Shown here in pieces: positions 26,792-34,841 of a DNA stretch of 64,000 nt. The position numbers and the translations under genes are program-made. The stretch lies in the NCBI RefSeq assembly GCF_031312535.1, contig NZ_CP133594.1, positions 1,116,001 to 1,180,000 on the forward strand. Reading direction: 5' to 3'. This stretch comes from Methanolobus mangrovi. GTDB lineage: Archaea; Halobacteriota; Methanosarcinia; Methanosarcinales; Methanosarcinaceae. The notes beneath the pieces are model-generated. The model searched no databases. It worked only from the letters and a program-made list of their open reading frames with translations, and was not told the origin of the DNA. Numbering within the stretch: the stretch's first letter is position 1; the number at the start of each line of letters is the position of its first letter.

Positions 26792-27601
26792 ATGGTAAGA
26801 GACCTTTACATGTTCTCCAAAGTGGATAAAGAAGCAGAAGTTGTCTGGTTCAATATCGCATACGAGAACACAGTGCATTCTGAAGCGGACATAACATCTT
26901 TTTTCGCAGAGAAGGGACTTGACATAAGATTTGCATATCTGGATTGTTCGGATGATCCCTCCAGAGGCAAGTATGTCATGTTCACTGAAGCTAAAAAAGG
27001 CATGGACATCAAAAGTATAGCAGATGAACTTGGAAAAATGGATGTTGTACTTAAGCTGGATTGGGGCTTTTCAAAGAACCGGGTAATTCAATCTGTGGAA
27101 TTCCCTCTTCACCTGCTTGGAGAAAGAGCGGTCATCATCAGGGCAAAGACCTTTGTAAATATCCTCAATATGCTTACCGAGCACGTTCCACAATCAGAAG
27201 GACTGCTAACTATGATAGGACTGAAGAGCGGGGCAGACGTTGTAAACTATCTGAGAGATATGGTTGATGTGAACGACAGCAACTTCCTTGACCTATTAAA
27301 GGAACTCCTTATGGCTGCAGGGTGGGGTATTCTTGAATATGAAATGAGTACTGTGGATCTGAAAGGAACTTTAAGGATCAATGACTCGTTCATTGCTGAT
27401 GAATACGAAGAAAGTGATGTTCCCACATGCCGCTATATAAGCGGTTTTCTTGCCGGATATATCTCCGAATCATTGAATACTACGGTCCATGTCCGCGAAA
27501 CAATATGCAAGAGCATGGGCAATGGTTTCTGTGAACACCTTGTATCACCTGCTCCAAAAGGTGCTAAGATAGAACATTTACTAAGGGGAGAATCTCATTG
27601 A
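26792..27601 (+). CDS. V4R-domain protein in the glycogen cluster
   Basis: A 269-residue soluble protein. The last 140 residues match the V4R (4-vinyl-reductase) small-molecule-binding domain: RAKTFVNILNMLTEHVP, MAAGWGILEYE, and the closing CRYISGFLAGYISESLN with VRETICKSMGNGFCEHLV, which holds the conserved Cys pair. The N-terminal 110 residues are of unknown type and alternate beta and helix like a sensor or ACT-like fold. V4R domains bind hydrocarbons or act as ligand sensors in regulators. No helix-turn-helix is evident here. Being translationally coupled to the glucoamylase (TTGA overlap), it may sense a metabolite for the cluster; this is inference. Confidence 0.78.
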   Translation: MVRDLYMFSKVDKEAEVVWFNIAYENTVHSEADITSFFAEKGLDIRFAYLDCSDDPSRGKYVMFTEAKKGMDIKSIADELGKMDVVLKLDWGFSKNRVIQSVEFPLHLLGERAVIIRAKTFVNILNMLTEHVPQSEGLLTMIGLKSGADVVNYLRDMVDVNDSNFLDLLKELLMAAGWGILEYEMSTVDLKGTLRINDSFIADEYEESDVPTCRYISGFLAGYISESLNTTVHVRETICKSMGNGFCEHLVSPAPKGAKIEHLLRGESH

Positions 27602-29559
27602 TACGACAGCCCAATGCCATTCTCGGCAATGACAGGTTACTTGTGACCGTCGGGAAAAAAGGTGAGATCTTCGGATATTACTATCCCGGGAGGGATTTTG
27701 CACAGCATGTAGAAGAGTCACAGGCTTGCCTGCATGACGGAAAAGGTCTCATATGGTTAAATGCCCGTGAATGGGTGGCAGATCAGAAATACATTGAAAA
27801 TACGAACATCGTAAACACTGAGCTTACCCATCCCTCGGGACTTACAATCAATATAAGGGATTTTGTTCACCCTAACCTGCCTGTTCTTGTACGTAAATAT
27901 AAGATAAGTTCACAGAATAGATTCCAGGGGAAGTTCTTCTATTACTCAAACTTCCAGGTTGGGGAAATGAATAAAAAGAACTCAGCTTTCTGCGACTATG
28001 ATTCCGGCCTGCTGGGACAATACTGGAAGAATTACTATGTGGGAATAACATCAAGTCCCATGTTCGAGGAATGGCAGATTGGCAAAGCCATGGACACTAT
28101 ATGGTGGACAAATGCCAAATACGATATGGAAGACGGTGAACTTCAGAAGAATCATGAAGATATAGGCAACCTTAACTGTTCTATCGGATGGAAACTTGAC
28201 ATCGATATATTAAATCCTGCTGAAATAACGGTATTCATTGGCGCAGCATCAAGAAGACCGGCACTTTACAGACGAATGCGGGATGTACAGAAAGAACCAG
28301 TAGAGAGCATATATAATGAAACACAGGAGAAGTGGATCAAGTGGCTCTCAAGGAAAAAACTTCTGGATTTACCTGAATATCCCGGCTTTGAAACTTACAG
28401 ACAGGAACTTTTGAATGCTTTTAACCGTTCATTGCTTGCCTTAAGTGTACTCAATGACTCAAGCAAAGGCTCATTCGTTGCCGCCCCGGAATTCGATCAT
28501 GAATTTGAGATGAGTGGAGGCTATGGATATTGCTGGAACAGGGATTCTGCTGAAATTGTTACTTCGCTAATGGAAGCAGGATATCCTGAATATTGTGCTC
28601 GTTTTTTCAAGTGGTGTAAAAATACCCAGCTCCAGGACGGCTCATGGTTCCAGCGTTACTGGCTTGACGGGAACACTGCCCCCTCATGGGGAAATTTCAG
28701 CTTCTCAACCCAGATAGATGAGACGGGTTCCACTATTTTTGCAATGGATAACTATTACCGTACACTGGAACAACCTATTAAAACAGAGTTTCTGGATAGT
28801 GTGTGGGCAACAGTGCTGTCCGCTGCAGAATATCTGATGAGAAGAACTTCCGAAGGCCTGCATGAACCATGTATCTGCCTATGGGAAACCTATGCCGGAG
28901 TTTTCACTTATACTAATGCCGCCATATATGCCGGATTGATGGGGGCGGCAAACATGGCGATGGATTATAATGAAAAAGGACTTGCAGACAGGTGGATAGA
29001 GAGAGCTGAGTTCGTCAAGAGTACAACCATCAAAAAACTATGGCTTGATGAAGGCTATTTTGCCAGGGGAATAATCCACGACAAAATTGACACTGCTATT
29101 GATGCAAGTATAATTGGCACCTTTGTTCCTTTCAATATGCTTTCAGCCGAGGATGAAAAAGAAAGAGAGATGATTAAATCCATAATCAAGAATATTGAGA
29201 AACAGCTCAGGATTCCTGTAAATGACCATTTTGGAATTAAGAGATATGTGGATGATAAGTATATTGACGGCAACCCCTGGATAGTTACAACCCTGTGGCT
29301 GTCAAAGGCATTGCTCGAGATGGCAATTACCACCAATTCCACAGAAAAAGAAAAAGATGAAGTTCAGACTTTGACCAATGATGGCTTAAAATATATCAAA
29401 TGGTCACTGAAAGGTACCACTGGTGCGGGAATGTTACCGGAACAGGTCAACAAATATACAGGCAGGCCTGCATGGGCCATACCCCTTTGCTGGAGTTGTG
29501 CATTGATGCTTGACAACATTCTCCTTCTGGACAAACTACAGAAGAAACTGTCAGAGTAA
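27598..29559 (+). CDS. GH15 glucoamylase-type glycoside hydrolase
   Basis: A 653-residue family 15 enzyme that releases glucose from the non-reducing ends of alpha-glucans. It has the archaeal/bacterial layout: an N-terminal beta-sandwich (opening AILGNDRLLVTVGKKGEIFGYYYPG) and a C-terminal (alpha/alpha)6 barrel with GYGYCWNRDSAEIV, DGSWFQRYWLDG, the acid-region LHEPCICLWETYAG and HFGIKRYVDD. No signal peptide, so intracellular glycogen is the likely substrate. Starts at TTG 27598, overlapping the V4R stop, with AGGGGAGA seven bases upstream. The debranching enzyme follows after 32 nt. Confidence 0.93.
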   Translation: MIRQPNAILGNDRLLVTVGKKGEIFGYYYPGRDFAQHVEESQACLHDGKGLIWLNAREWVADQKYIENTNIVNTELTHPSGLTINIRDFVHPNLPVLVRKYKISSQNRFQGKFFYYSNFQVGEMNKKNSAFCDYDSGLLGQYWKNYYVGITSSPMFEEWQIGKAMDTIWWTNAKYDMEDGELQKNHEDIGNLNCSIGWKLDIDILNPAEITVFIGAASRRPALYRRMRDVQKEPVESIYNETQEKWIKWLSRKKLLDLPEYPGFETYRQELLNAFNRSLLALSVLNDSSKGSFVAAPEFDHEFEMSGGYGYCWNRDSAEIVTSLMEAGYPEYCARFFKWCKNTQLQDGSWFQRYWLDGNTAPSWGNFSFSTQIDETGSTIFAMDNYYRTLEQPIKTEFLDSVWATVLSAAEYLMRRTSEGLHEPCICLWETYAGVFTYTNAAIYAGLMGAANMAMDYNEKGLADRWIERAEFVKSTTIKKLWLDEGYFARGIIHDKIDTAIDASIIGTFVPFNMLSAEDEKEREMIKSIIKNIEKQLRIPVNDHFGIKRYVDDKYIDGNPWIVTTLWLSKALLEMAITTNSTEKEKDEVQTLTNDGLKYIKWSLKGTTGAGMLPEQVNKYTGRPAWAIPLCWSCALMLDNILLLDKLQKKLSE

Positions 29560-29591
29560 CCTATCTGAACTCGCTTAATGAACTTGTAATT

Positions 29592-31541
29592 ATGAACTAC
29601 ACTGACTACATAGCAGGAACAGGCAAGGAATGGATAATTACCAATGGTCTTGGAGGGTATGCATCCTCTACGGTCATAGGAGCTAATACACGCAAATACC
29701 ATGGCCTGTTGATAGCTTCAGTAAACCCTCCTGTTGAGAGAAAAGTCCTGCTTTCGTCCCTTGATGAAGAACTGATCATTGGGGAGAATATTCTCAAACT
29801 AGCTGTTCACAGATATCCGGATACCATTTATCCCCACGGTAACGAGTATCTTGAAGACTTCAGTGTGGAACCTTTTCCGACTTTCCTGTACAAAGCAGGC
29901 GGATTGACTATCAAAAAGCAAATTATCATGGTTCATGGTGAAAACACCAGTATAGTAAGATATGAGATTAACAATCCTTCAGGAAAACATGGAACTTTCA
30001 GGATACTACCACTTATAAATAACAGGTCAATTCATCAGATGACCAGCTCAAAAGGACTTTCCTTCATGCAGGAAACATTTTCCAGAGAAACTATACTGAA
30101 TTGTGGAAACTCTTCTTTCAAAATATCCTCTGACCTGCCCTACAAAGATGATGAGCACTGGTACTACAATTTCGAATATGAAGTGGAACTCTCAAGAGGG
30201 TATACGCATATCGAAGACAACTTCAATCCCGGATATTTCGATCTGGAAATAAATGGGACAGATACTTCCTGTTTCATCGTAGCTTCCACAGAAATTGACC
30301 AAAATTGGGATATACGGAAAATTCAGGACCTGTTTAGAAACGAAGAAAAGCTTCAGGAAGAACTTGTTCAGAAATTCATAAATGAGGATATATTCTTACA
30401 AAAACTCACTATTGCGGGCGATTCCTTCATAGTCGATAGAAGGTCAACAGGCTCAAGATCGATAATTGCGGGCTATCACTGGTTTGGAGACTGGGGAAGG
30501 GATACTATGATATCATTGCCAGGCCTGACACTTGCAACCGGAAGGTTCAATGATGCAAGGTCCATACTTTCCACCTTTGCAGCTCACTGTAAAGATGGGC
30601 TTATACCCAACCTTTTTCCTGAGAATTCATCAGATTCACCTGTTTATAACACGGCGGATGCATCCCTTTGGTTTGTTCATGCAATTGGAAGATATCTGGA
30701 TTATACAGGTGACATTGAATTTATTGAAAGTATGTGGCCAACCATTGAAAGCATACTGAACCATTATCGTAACGGAACTGCCTATGACATCAAAATGGCT
30801 GATGATGGCCTTATAGAACATGCAGGGCAGCTTACCTGGATGGATGCAAAGATTGGGGACTGGGAAGTAACACCCAGACGGGGAAAAGTCTGCGAGATCA
30901 ATGCTCTCTGGTATAATGCACTGATATATGCAACAAAAATAGGAAAGCAGCTTGGAAAAGATGTTTACGGTTTTCAGGAGATTGCCGGATTAACAAAAAG
31001 CAGTTTCAATGAGAAATTCTGGAATGATGAAAAGAACTGTCTTTATGACTGTATTTCCGTTTTTGGGGAAAGAAGCGAAAAAGATGCTTCTATCAGGCCA
31101 AACCAGATATTAGCAGTTTCTCTTCCCCACACAATGCTTTCACATGAAATGGAAAAAGCTATTGTTGATAAGGTTACTGAAGATTTGCTGACCCCTTACG
31201 GCCTCAGGACACTCTCACCATATGATAGCAGGTATGCAGGCCAATACAAGGGGAATCCTGAAACAAGGGATGCTGTTTATCATAATGGTACTGTCTGGCC
31301 ATGGTTACTTGGTCCTTATATAACGGCTTATGCAAAAGTATACAGGAACATGCCGGATCTGAAAGACAAGCTCAGGGCGTTCCTGTATATGATAGAAAAG
31401 CACATGGATGAAGCATGTATTGGTACGATCTCAGAAGTATTTGATGGAGATATGCCTCACAGTCCCGGTGGATGTGTATCACAGGCATGGAGTGTGGCTG
31501 AGATAATGCGCTGCTATGTTGAAGATATTCTACCGGAATAA
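29592..31541 (+). CDS. Glycogen debranching enzyme (amylo-alpha-1,6-glucosidase, archaeal type)
   Basis: A 649-residue debranching enzyme with the two-domain GDE_N/GDE_C plan. The N-terminal domain opens EWIITNGLGGYASSTVIGANTRKYHGLL, the near-invariant archaeal signature. The C-terminal (alpha/alpha)6 domain carries IAGYHWFGDWGRDTMISLPGL with the catalytic Asp region, NTADASLWFVHAIGRY, LTWMDAKIGDWEVTPRRGK and YHNGTVWPWLLGPY, then ends in GGCVSQAWSVAEIMRC. It hydrolyses alpha-1,6 branch points. Last gene before the TnpB element; its stop lies about 30 nt before the element's left-end hairpin, so the coding sequence was not damaged by the insertion. Confidence 0.95.
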   Translation: MNYTDYIAGTGKEWIITNGLGGYASSTVIGANTRKYHGLLIASVNPPVERKVLLSSLDEELIIGENILKLAVHRYPDTIYPHGNEYLEDFSVEPFPTFLYKAGGLTIKKQIIMVHGENTSIVRYEINNPSGKHGTFRILPLINNRSIHQMTSSKGLSFMQETFSRETILNCGNSSFKISSDLPYKDDEHWYYNFEYEVELSRGYTHIEDNFNPGYFDLEINGTDTSCFIVASTEIDQNWDIRKIQDLFRNEEKLQEELVQKFINEDIFLQKLTIAGDSFIVDRRSTGSRSIIAGYHWFGDWGRDTMISLPGLTLATGRFNDARSILSTFAAHCKDGLIPNLFPENSSDSPVYNTADASLWFVHAIGRYLDYTGDIEFIESMWPTIESILNHYRNGTAYDIKMADDGLIEHAGQLTWMDAKIGDWEVTPRRGKVCEINALWYNALIYATKIGKQLGKDVYGFQEIAGLTKSSFNEKFWNDEKNCLYDCISVFGERSEKDASIRPNQILAVSLPHTMLSHEMEKAIVDKVTEDLLTPYGLRTLSPYDSRYAGQYKGNPETRDAVYHNGTVWPWLLGPYITAYAKVYRNMPDLKDKLRAFLYMIEKHMDEACIGTISEVFDGDMPHSPGGCVSQAWSVAEIMRCYVEDILPE

Positions 31542-31548
31542 TCGGATA

Positions 31549-32772
31549 TTCATCAGGACTAGAGCAGGAGACCACCGTATTAATGCGGTGGAGGAATGTG
31601 TCAAATACCAACGAAAATGCCATATAATCATGAATTATATGTTCAATATATGCTTCTGACTATCAAGGTAAAATTATATCCTAATAATCAACAACATAAG
31701 GCATTATTAGAGACCATGGAACGTTTCAACGAAGCATGCGATTATATTTCAAAAATAGTATTTAGCAATCGTGTATTCGGTAAAATCGCCATCCATAGAA
31801 TTGCTTATTATGATGTTAGGGAAAAATTTGACCTTTCTTCTCAAATGGTAGTTAGAGCAATAGGCAAAGTAGCGGAATCTTACAAAGTTGACAAATCATG
31901 TTGTCACGAATTCAAAAAACATGGTGCTATCGTCTACGACCAGAGGATTCTTACATTCAAAACATCGGATGAGATCTCTATCCTAACACTTGAAGGTAGA
32001 GAACGCATTACCATAAAATACGGAGAATATCGCCCTCTTGATACGGATAGAGTAAGAGGACAGGCAGACCTCATCTACCATAACAATACCTTCTATCTTA
32101 TGGTAGTTGTAGACGTTCCTGATGCAGACCCTATAGACCCCAACGGAGTCATAGGCATAGACATGGGAATAGTTAATATAGCTACAACCTCTGACGGTGA
32201 GATATTCTCTGGAAAAAAGTGTACGGAAGTACGTCAACGTTATTCAAATCTTAAAGCAAAACTCCAAAGCGTAGGAACTCACTCAGCCAAAAAACATCTC
32301 AAGAAAATAAGTGGAAAGGAAAGACGATTTAAAAAAGATACTAATCACTGTATAGCTAAAGCGATCGTTCAAATTGCAAAAGACACAAACAGGGCTATTG
32401 CCATTGAAAAACTCAAGGGTATTAGAACTAACAGCACGGTTAACAAAGCAGTAAGAACAGCTATCGGTAAATGGGCTTTCGATGAATTGGGTAACTTTCT
32501 CAAATACAAAGCCGCTCTCGCAGGTATTCCAGTATTTGAAATAGACCCTAAAAACACATCGCGAGAATGTTCAGTATGTGGCCACATTGACAAGGGCAAT
32601 AGAAAAAATCAAGCAGAATTCCATTGTCAAAAATGTGGACATAATGAAAACGCCGATATAAACGCTTCCAAGAACATATCATCCAGGGGCATCTGTCAAC
32701 TGTCCCATAGTCTTCTGTCCTGTTAAGGAACCTAGAAAGACAAGCCGCCCCATTTATATGGTGGTAGTTGAC
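31549..32772 (+). mobile_element. Solo TnpB (IS1341-type, IS200/IS605 superfamily) element; ends approximate
   Basis: One tnpB gene flanked by subterminal hairpins and no tnpA (Y1 transposase), so non-autonomous. Left hairpin: CCACCG (31572-31577), loop, CGGTGG (31586-31591). Right hairpin: CCGCC with GGTGG across AT-rich loop (about 32744-32764), followed by TAGTTGAC, which resembles the usual right terminus of such elements. Exact cleavage points and the target-adjacent motif are not fixed. It sits between the debranching gene and the second GT4 without breaking either. Confidence 0.7.
31650..32726 (+). CDS. tnpB: TnpB RNA-guided endonuclease family protein
   Basis: A 358-residue TnpB (IS605 OrfB) protein, ancestor group of Cas12. 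The RuvC-type triad seems intact: Asp in GVIGIDMGIVNIA, Glu in IAIEKLKGIR and Asp in NADINASKN. The zinc finger has two Cys pairs, CSVCGH and CQKCGH, spaced in the normal way. The N-terminus MLLTIKVKLYPNNQQHKALL is the typical family opening, so the ATG at 31650 is preferred over the longer frame starting at 31596. TnpB proteins cut DNA guided by RNA from the element's right end and help retain the element. No tnpA alongside. Activity is inferred from motif conservation only. Confidence 0.92.
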   Translation: MLLTIKVKLYPNNQQHKALLETMERFNEACDYISKIVFSNRVFGKIAIHRIAYYDVREKFDLSSQMVVRAIGKVAESYKVDKSCCHEFKKHGAIVYDQRILTFKTSDEISILTLEGRERITIKYGEYRPLDTDRVRGQADLIYHNNTFYLMVVVDVPDADPIDPNGVIGIDMGIVNIATTSDGEIFSGKKCTEVRQRYSNLKAKLQSVGTHSAKKHLKKISGKERRFKKDTNHCIAKAIVQIAKDTNRAIAIEKLKGIRTNSTVNKAVRTAIGKWAFDELGNFLKYKAALAGIPVFEIDPKNTSRECSVCGHIDKGNRKNQAEFHCQKCGHNENADINASKNISSRGICQLSHSLLSC

Positions 32773-32792
32773 TCGCAATCTTTATGATAGGT
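32640..32792 (+). ncRNA. Putative omega RNA (right-end guide RNA) of the TnpB element
   Basis: By analogy with characterised TnpB elements, a guide RNA scaffold should overlap the 3' end of tnpB and run to the right end, with the guide taken from flanking DNA. The right-end hairpin and TAGTTGAC at about 32765-32772 would place the guide at about 32773-32792. No transcript evidence; boundaries are estimates. Confidence 0.3.
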
Positions 32793-32847
32793 TAAATTCC
32801 TTTTTATTACAAGGTTTTTGGGTTTTATTGTATAAGTGAGTGGAAGT

Positions 32848-34014
32848 ATGGAATCATTGAGAATTGCAATGTTCTCATGGGAGAGTCTTCATTCTGCGAA
32901 AGTCGGAGGACTGGCTCCTCATGTGACCGAGTTATCAGAACAACTGGTAAAGTTAGGCCATGAAGTACACATATTCACCCGAAGTGGGTGGTACAGGGAC
33001 TACGATGAAATAAACGGTGTACATTACCAGAGGTGCAGCTTTGACGAATCCGGGGATATAATCGCCCAGATGAACAAAATGTGCGATGCAATGTACTCCA
33101 GATTTATCCAGGTCTCAAAAGACTATGGAAATTTTGATATTATACATGGACATGACTGGCACCCCGTAAATGTACTTAACAGGATCAAGTACGAACATGG
33201 GAAAAACTATGTAATGACATATCACAGTACAGAATGGGGACGAAACGGAAATGTCAACCTGAATTCTCCGACATCCAATGAAGTATCCCATCGGGAATGG
33301 CTTGCCGGATATGAGAGTTCTGAAGTGATAATCACCTCAGAAAATTTCAAAAGAGAAGTACAGAATATTTACAGCATTCCGGATTATAAGATATCAGTGG
33401 TACCTAACGGGATATCACCCGGCAAAATGGAGAAAGATGTTGATTCCGGATCTATCAAAAAGGATTATGGCATCCATCCGTACGCACCTGTAGTGTTGTT
33501 TACCGGCAGGATGAATTACCAGAAGGGACCAGACCTGCTGGTGAGAGCGATTCCCAGAGTACTTGACGGAAACTGGGGTGCACACTTTGTATTCATAGGT
33601 GAAGGTGAGATGAGGCATCATTGCCAGAATCTTGCCAATGAATTGGATATAGGTCAATCATGTCATTTTCTGGGTTATTCACCTGACGAAGTACTCAAAG
33701 ACTGGACTAATGCATGTGACATGACATGTGTTCCAAGCAGGAACGAGCCTTTTGGGATCGTTGTACTTGAATCATGGGATGCTAACAAGGCAGTGGTAGC
33801 AACAGATGCAGTTAATATAGTTGACAATTACCAGAATGGCCTTATAAGTAACAGGACACCCGAATCTATAGCATGGGGCATCAATTATGCCCTGGATGGT
33901 TTAGATTCAACAACACCTATTATGGGAAACAATGGTAAACAGCTGGTTAAAACAAAGTTCAGCTGGGATAATATTGCCAGAAACACGGTTCATGTTTATA
34001 ATAGAATTACATGA
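32848..34014 (+). CDS. Glycosyltransferase family 4, glycogen-cluster paralog 2
   Basis: A 388-residue GT-B enzyme, paralogous to the gene at 20511: both open RIAMFSWESLHS(V/A)KVGG, share HDWHPVN, TYHSTEWGRNGN, GRMNYQKGPDL and the catalytic PSRNEPFGI block. The ATG at 32848 matches the paralog's N-terminus and has a GTGAGTGG-like site upstream; the GTG at 32836 is an alternative. It now stands after the TnpB element and has an AT-rich leader of its own (TTTTATTGTATAAG), so it might be transcribed separately. Likely alpha-glucan synthesis. A winged-helix gene follows within 10 nt. Confidence 0.9.
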   Translation: MESLRIAMFSWESLHSAKVGGLAPHVTELSEQLVKLGHEVHIFTRSGWYRDYDEINGVHYQRCSFDESGDIIAQMNKMCDAMYSRFIQVSKDYGNFDIIHGHDWHPVNVLNRIKYEHGKNYVMTYHSTEWGRNGNVNLNSPTSNEVSHREWLAGYESSEVIITSENFKREVQNIYSIPDYKISVVPNGISPGKMEKDVDSGSIKKDYGIHPYAPVVLFTGRMNYQKGPDLLVRAIPRVLDGNWGAHFVFIGEGEMRHHCQNLANELDIGQSCHFLGYSPDEVLKDWTNACDMTCVPSRNEPFGIVVLESWDANKAVVATDAVNIVDNYQNGLISNRTPESIAWGINYALDGLDSTTPIMGNNGKQLVKTKFSWDNIARNTVHVYNRIT

Positions 34015-34024
34015 AGTGATACAA

Positions 34025-34240
34025 ATGGATGAAATGTGTTTGAACATTGGTGAAGCAGCAGGTTATGTGTACAGGCTGCTTGAAAACGGAGAATCGAATT
34101 TGGCAAACCTGAAAAACCATCTTAAGGAAAATGGTTTTGATTCGCAGCCAGTGGTATTTATGGCAATTGGATGGCTTGCAAGGGAGGAAAAGATATGCAT
34201 GGCCAAGAATGGGAATTCCTGGTCACTGAAATTAAAGTGA
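34025..34240 (+). CDS. Small winged-helix protein (DUF2582-like)
   Basis: A 71-residue protein opening MDEMCLNIGEAAGYVYRLL, with NLANLKNHLKENGF and VVFMAIGWLAREEKI, the pattern of the DUF2582 winged helix-turn-helix family. It starts ten bases after the GT4 stop with GTGAT before the ATG; the longer frame from 33932 would lie within the GT4 gene. Possibly a DNA-binding regulator for the glycogen cluster, but the family has no settled function. Confidence 0.7.
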   Translation: MDEMCLNIGEAAGYVYRLLENGESNLANLKNHLKENGFDSQPVVFMAIGWLAREEKICMAKNGNSWSLKLK

Positions 34241-34451
34241 AGCAGGAATTATCCAGTAGCTCCTCATCATCCGTAATAATTGAATTATTACCTTCGGGTA
34301 AACTTATTATTTCTTTTTTATCAATAAAAAATCCAGATACATGTGTGTATATGGATAGCAATTATATCAGGCAGGAGTTTTTGGTATTGCAAAGGATATC
34401 CAATTAGCAGATATACCTATATTATTGTTTAAAAGTGCAATCTAAAGAGAT
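34241..34451. other. Intergenic, no gene recognised
   Basis: AT-rich stretch between the winged-helix gene and the S-layer promoter module. An open frame covers part of it but has a serine run and no ribosome-binding site or family resemblance, so I do not call it. Confidence 0.3.
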
Positions 34452-34545
34452 ATAAAGTATTATCAAGCAAAATAAGCTATTTTGAGGCTTTTTTTATAGA
34501 GAATCACGCTTGAAGTTTTCATGAAGTAAAGTATGTTTATATCCG
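34452..34545 (+). promoter_or_regulatory. Envelope-gene promoter module, copy 1 (S-layer gene)
   Basis: Upstream box ATAAAGTATTATCAAGCAA at 34452-34470, then 69 nt start-to-start to the identical 15-mer ATGAAGTAAAGTATG at 34521-34535, which runs into TATA-like TTTATATCCGG. Between them is an AAGC...GGCTT inverted repeat (about 34474-34490). Copies 2 and 3 lie at 57751 and 59998. Transcription probably starts near 34563-34570, giving a leader of about 270 nt. Confidence 0.75.
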
Positions 34546-34567
34546 GTTCTGCAAATCCGGGACTGTA

Positions 34568-34711
34568 GGTTGAAACATGACGCAATGTTAGTTTCAAACC
34601 TATACTTTGAACTCAACTAGGAGGGATTACGAAAACGTAAGCAATTTTGTAGACTTTTATGACCCTTATACCGGTTAGTTTAGTACTGAGCCAAACGGAA
34701 GGCTAAACCGG
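34568..34711 (+). promoter_or_regulatory. Structured 5' leader of the S-layer mRNA
   Basis: Two hairpins are evident: GGTTGAAAC (34568-34576) with GTTTCAAACC (34591-34600), and CCGGTT (34671-34676) with AACCGG (34706-34711), the latter enclosing TTTAG/CTAAA. Long structured leaders on S-layer mRNAs are often stabilising; that function is inferred here. Confidence 0.5.
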
Positions 34712-34841
34712 AAAATAGTAACAAGGGACATGAAAAAGATATTAATATTTAATTTATAAGATAGATGTGCATTTATATACTATAACTTTGATAAACCTTT
34801 ATGCATAATACAAAAGAAACAGAATTTGGAGGGGAAAGAAT

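Noticed and set aside
31549-32772. Complete IS605 element with a Y1 transposase
   Set aside because: No tnpA-like frame or HUH motif is found on either side; only tnpB is present.
34171-34407. 78-codon frame after the winged-helix gene
   Set aside because: Begins inside the preceding gene, has a run of serines and no SD or recognisable domain.
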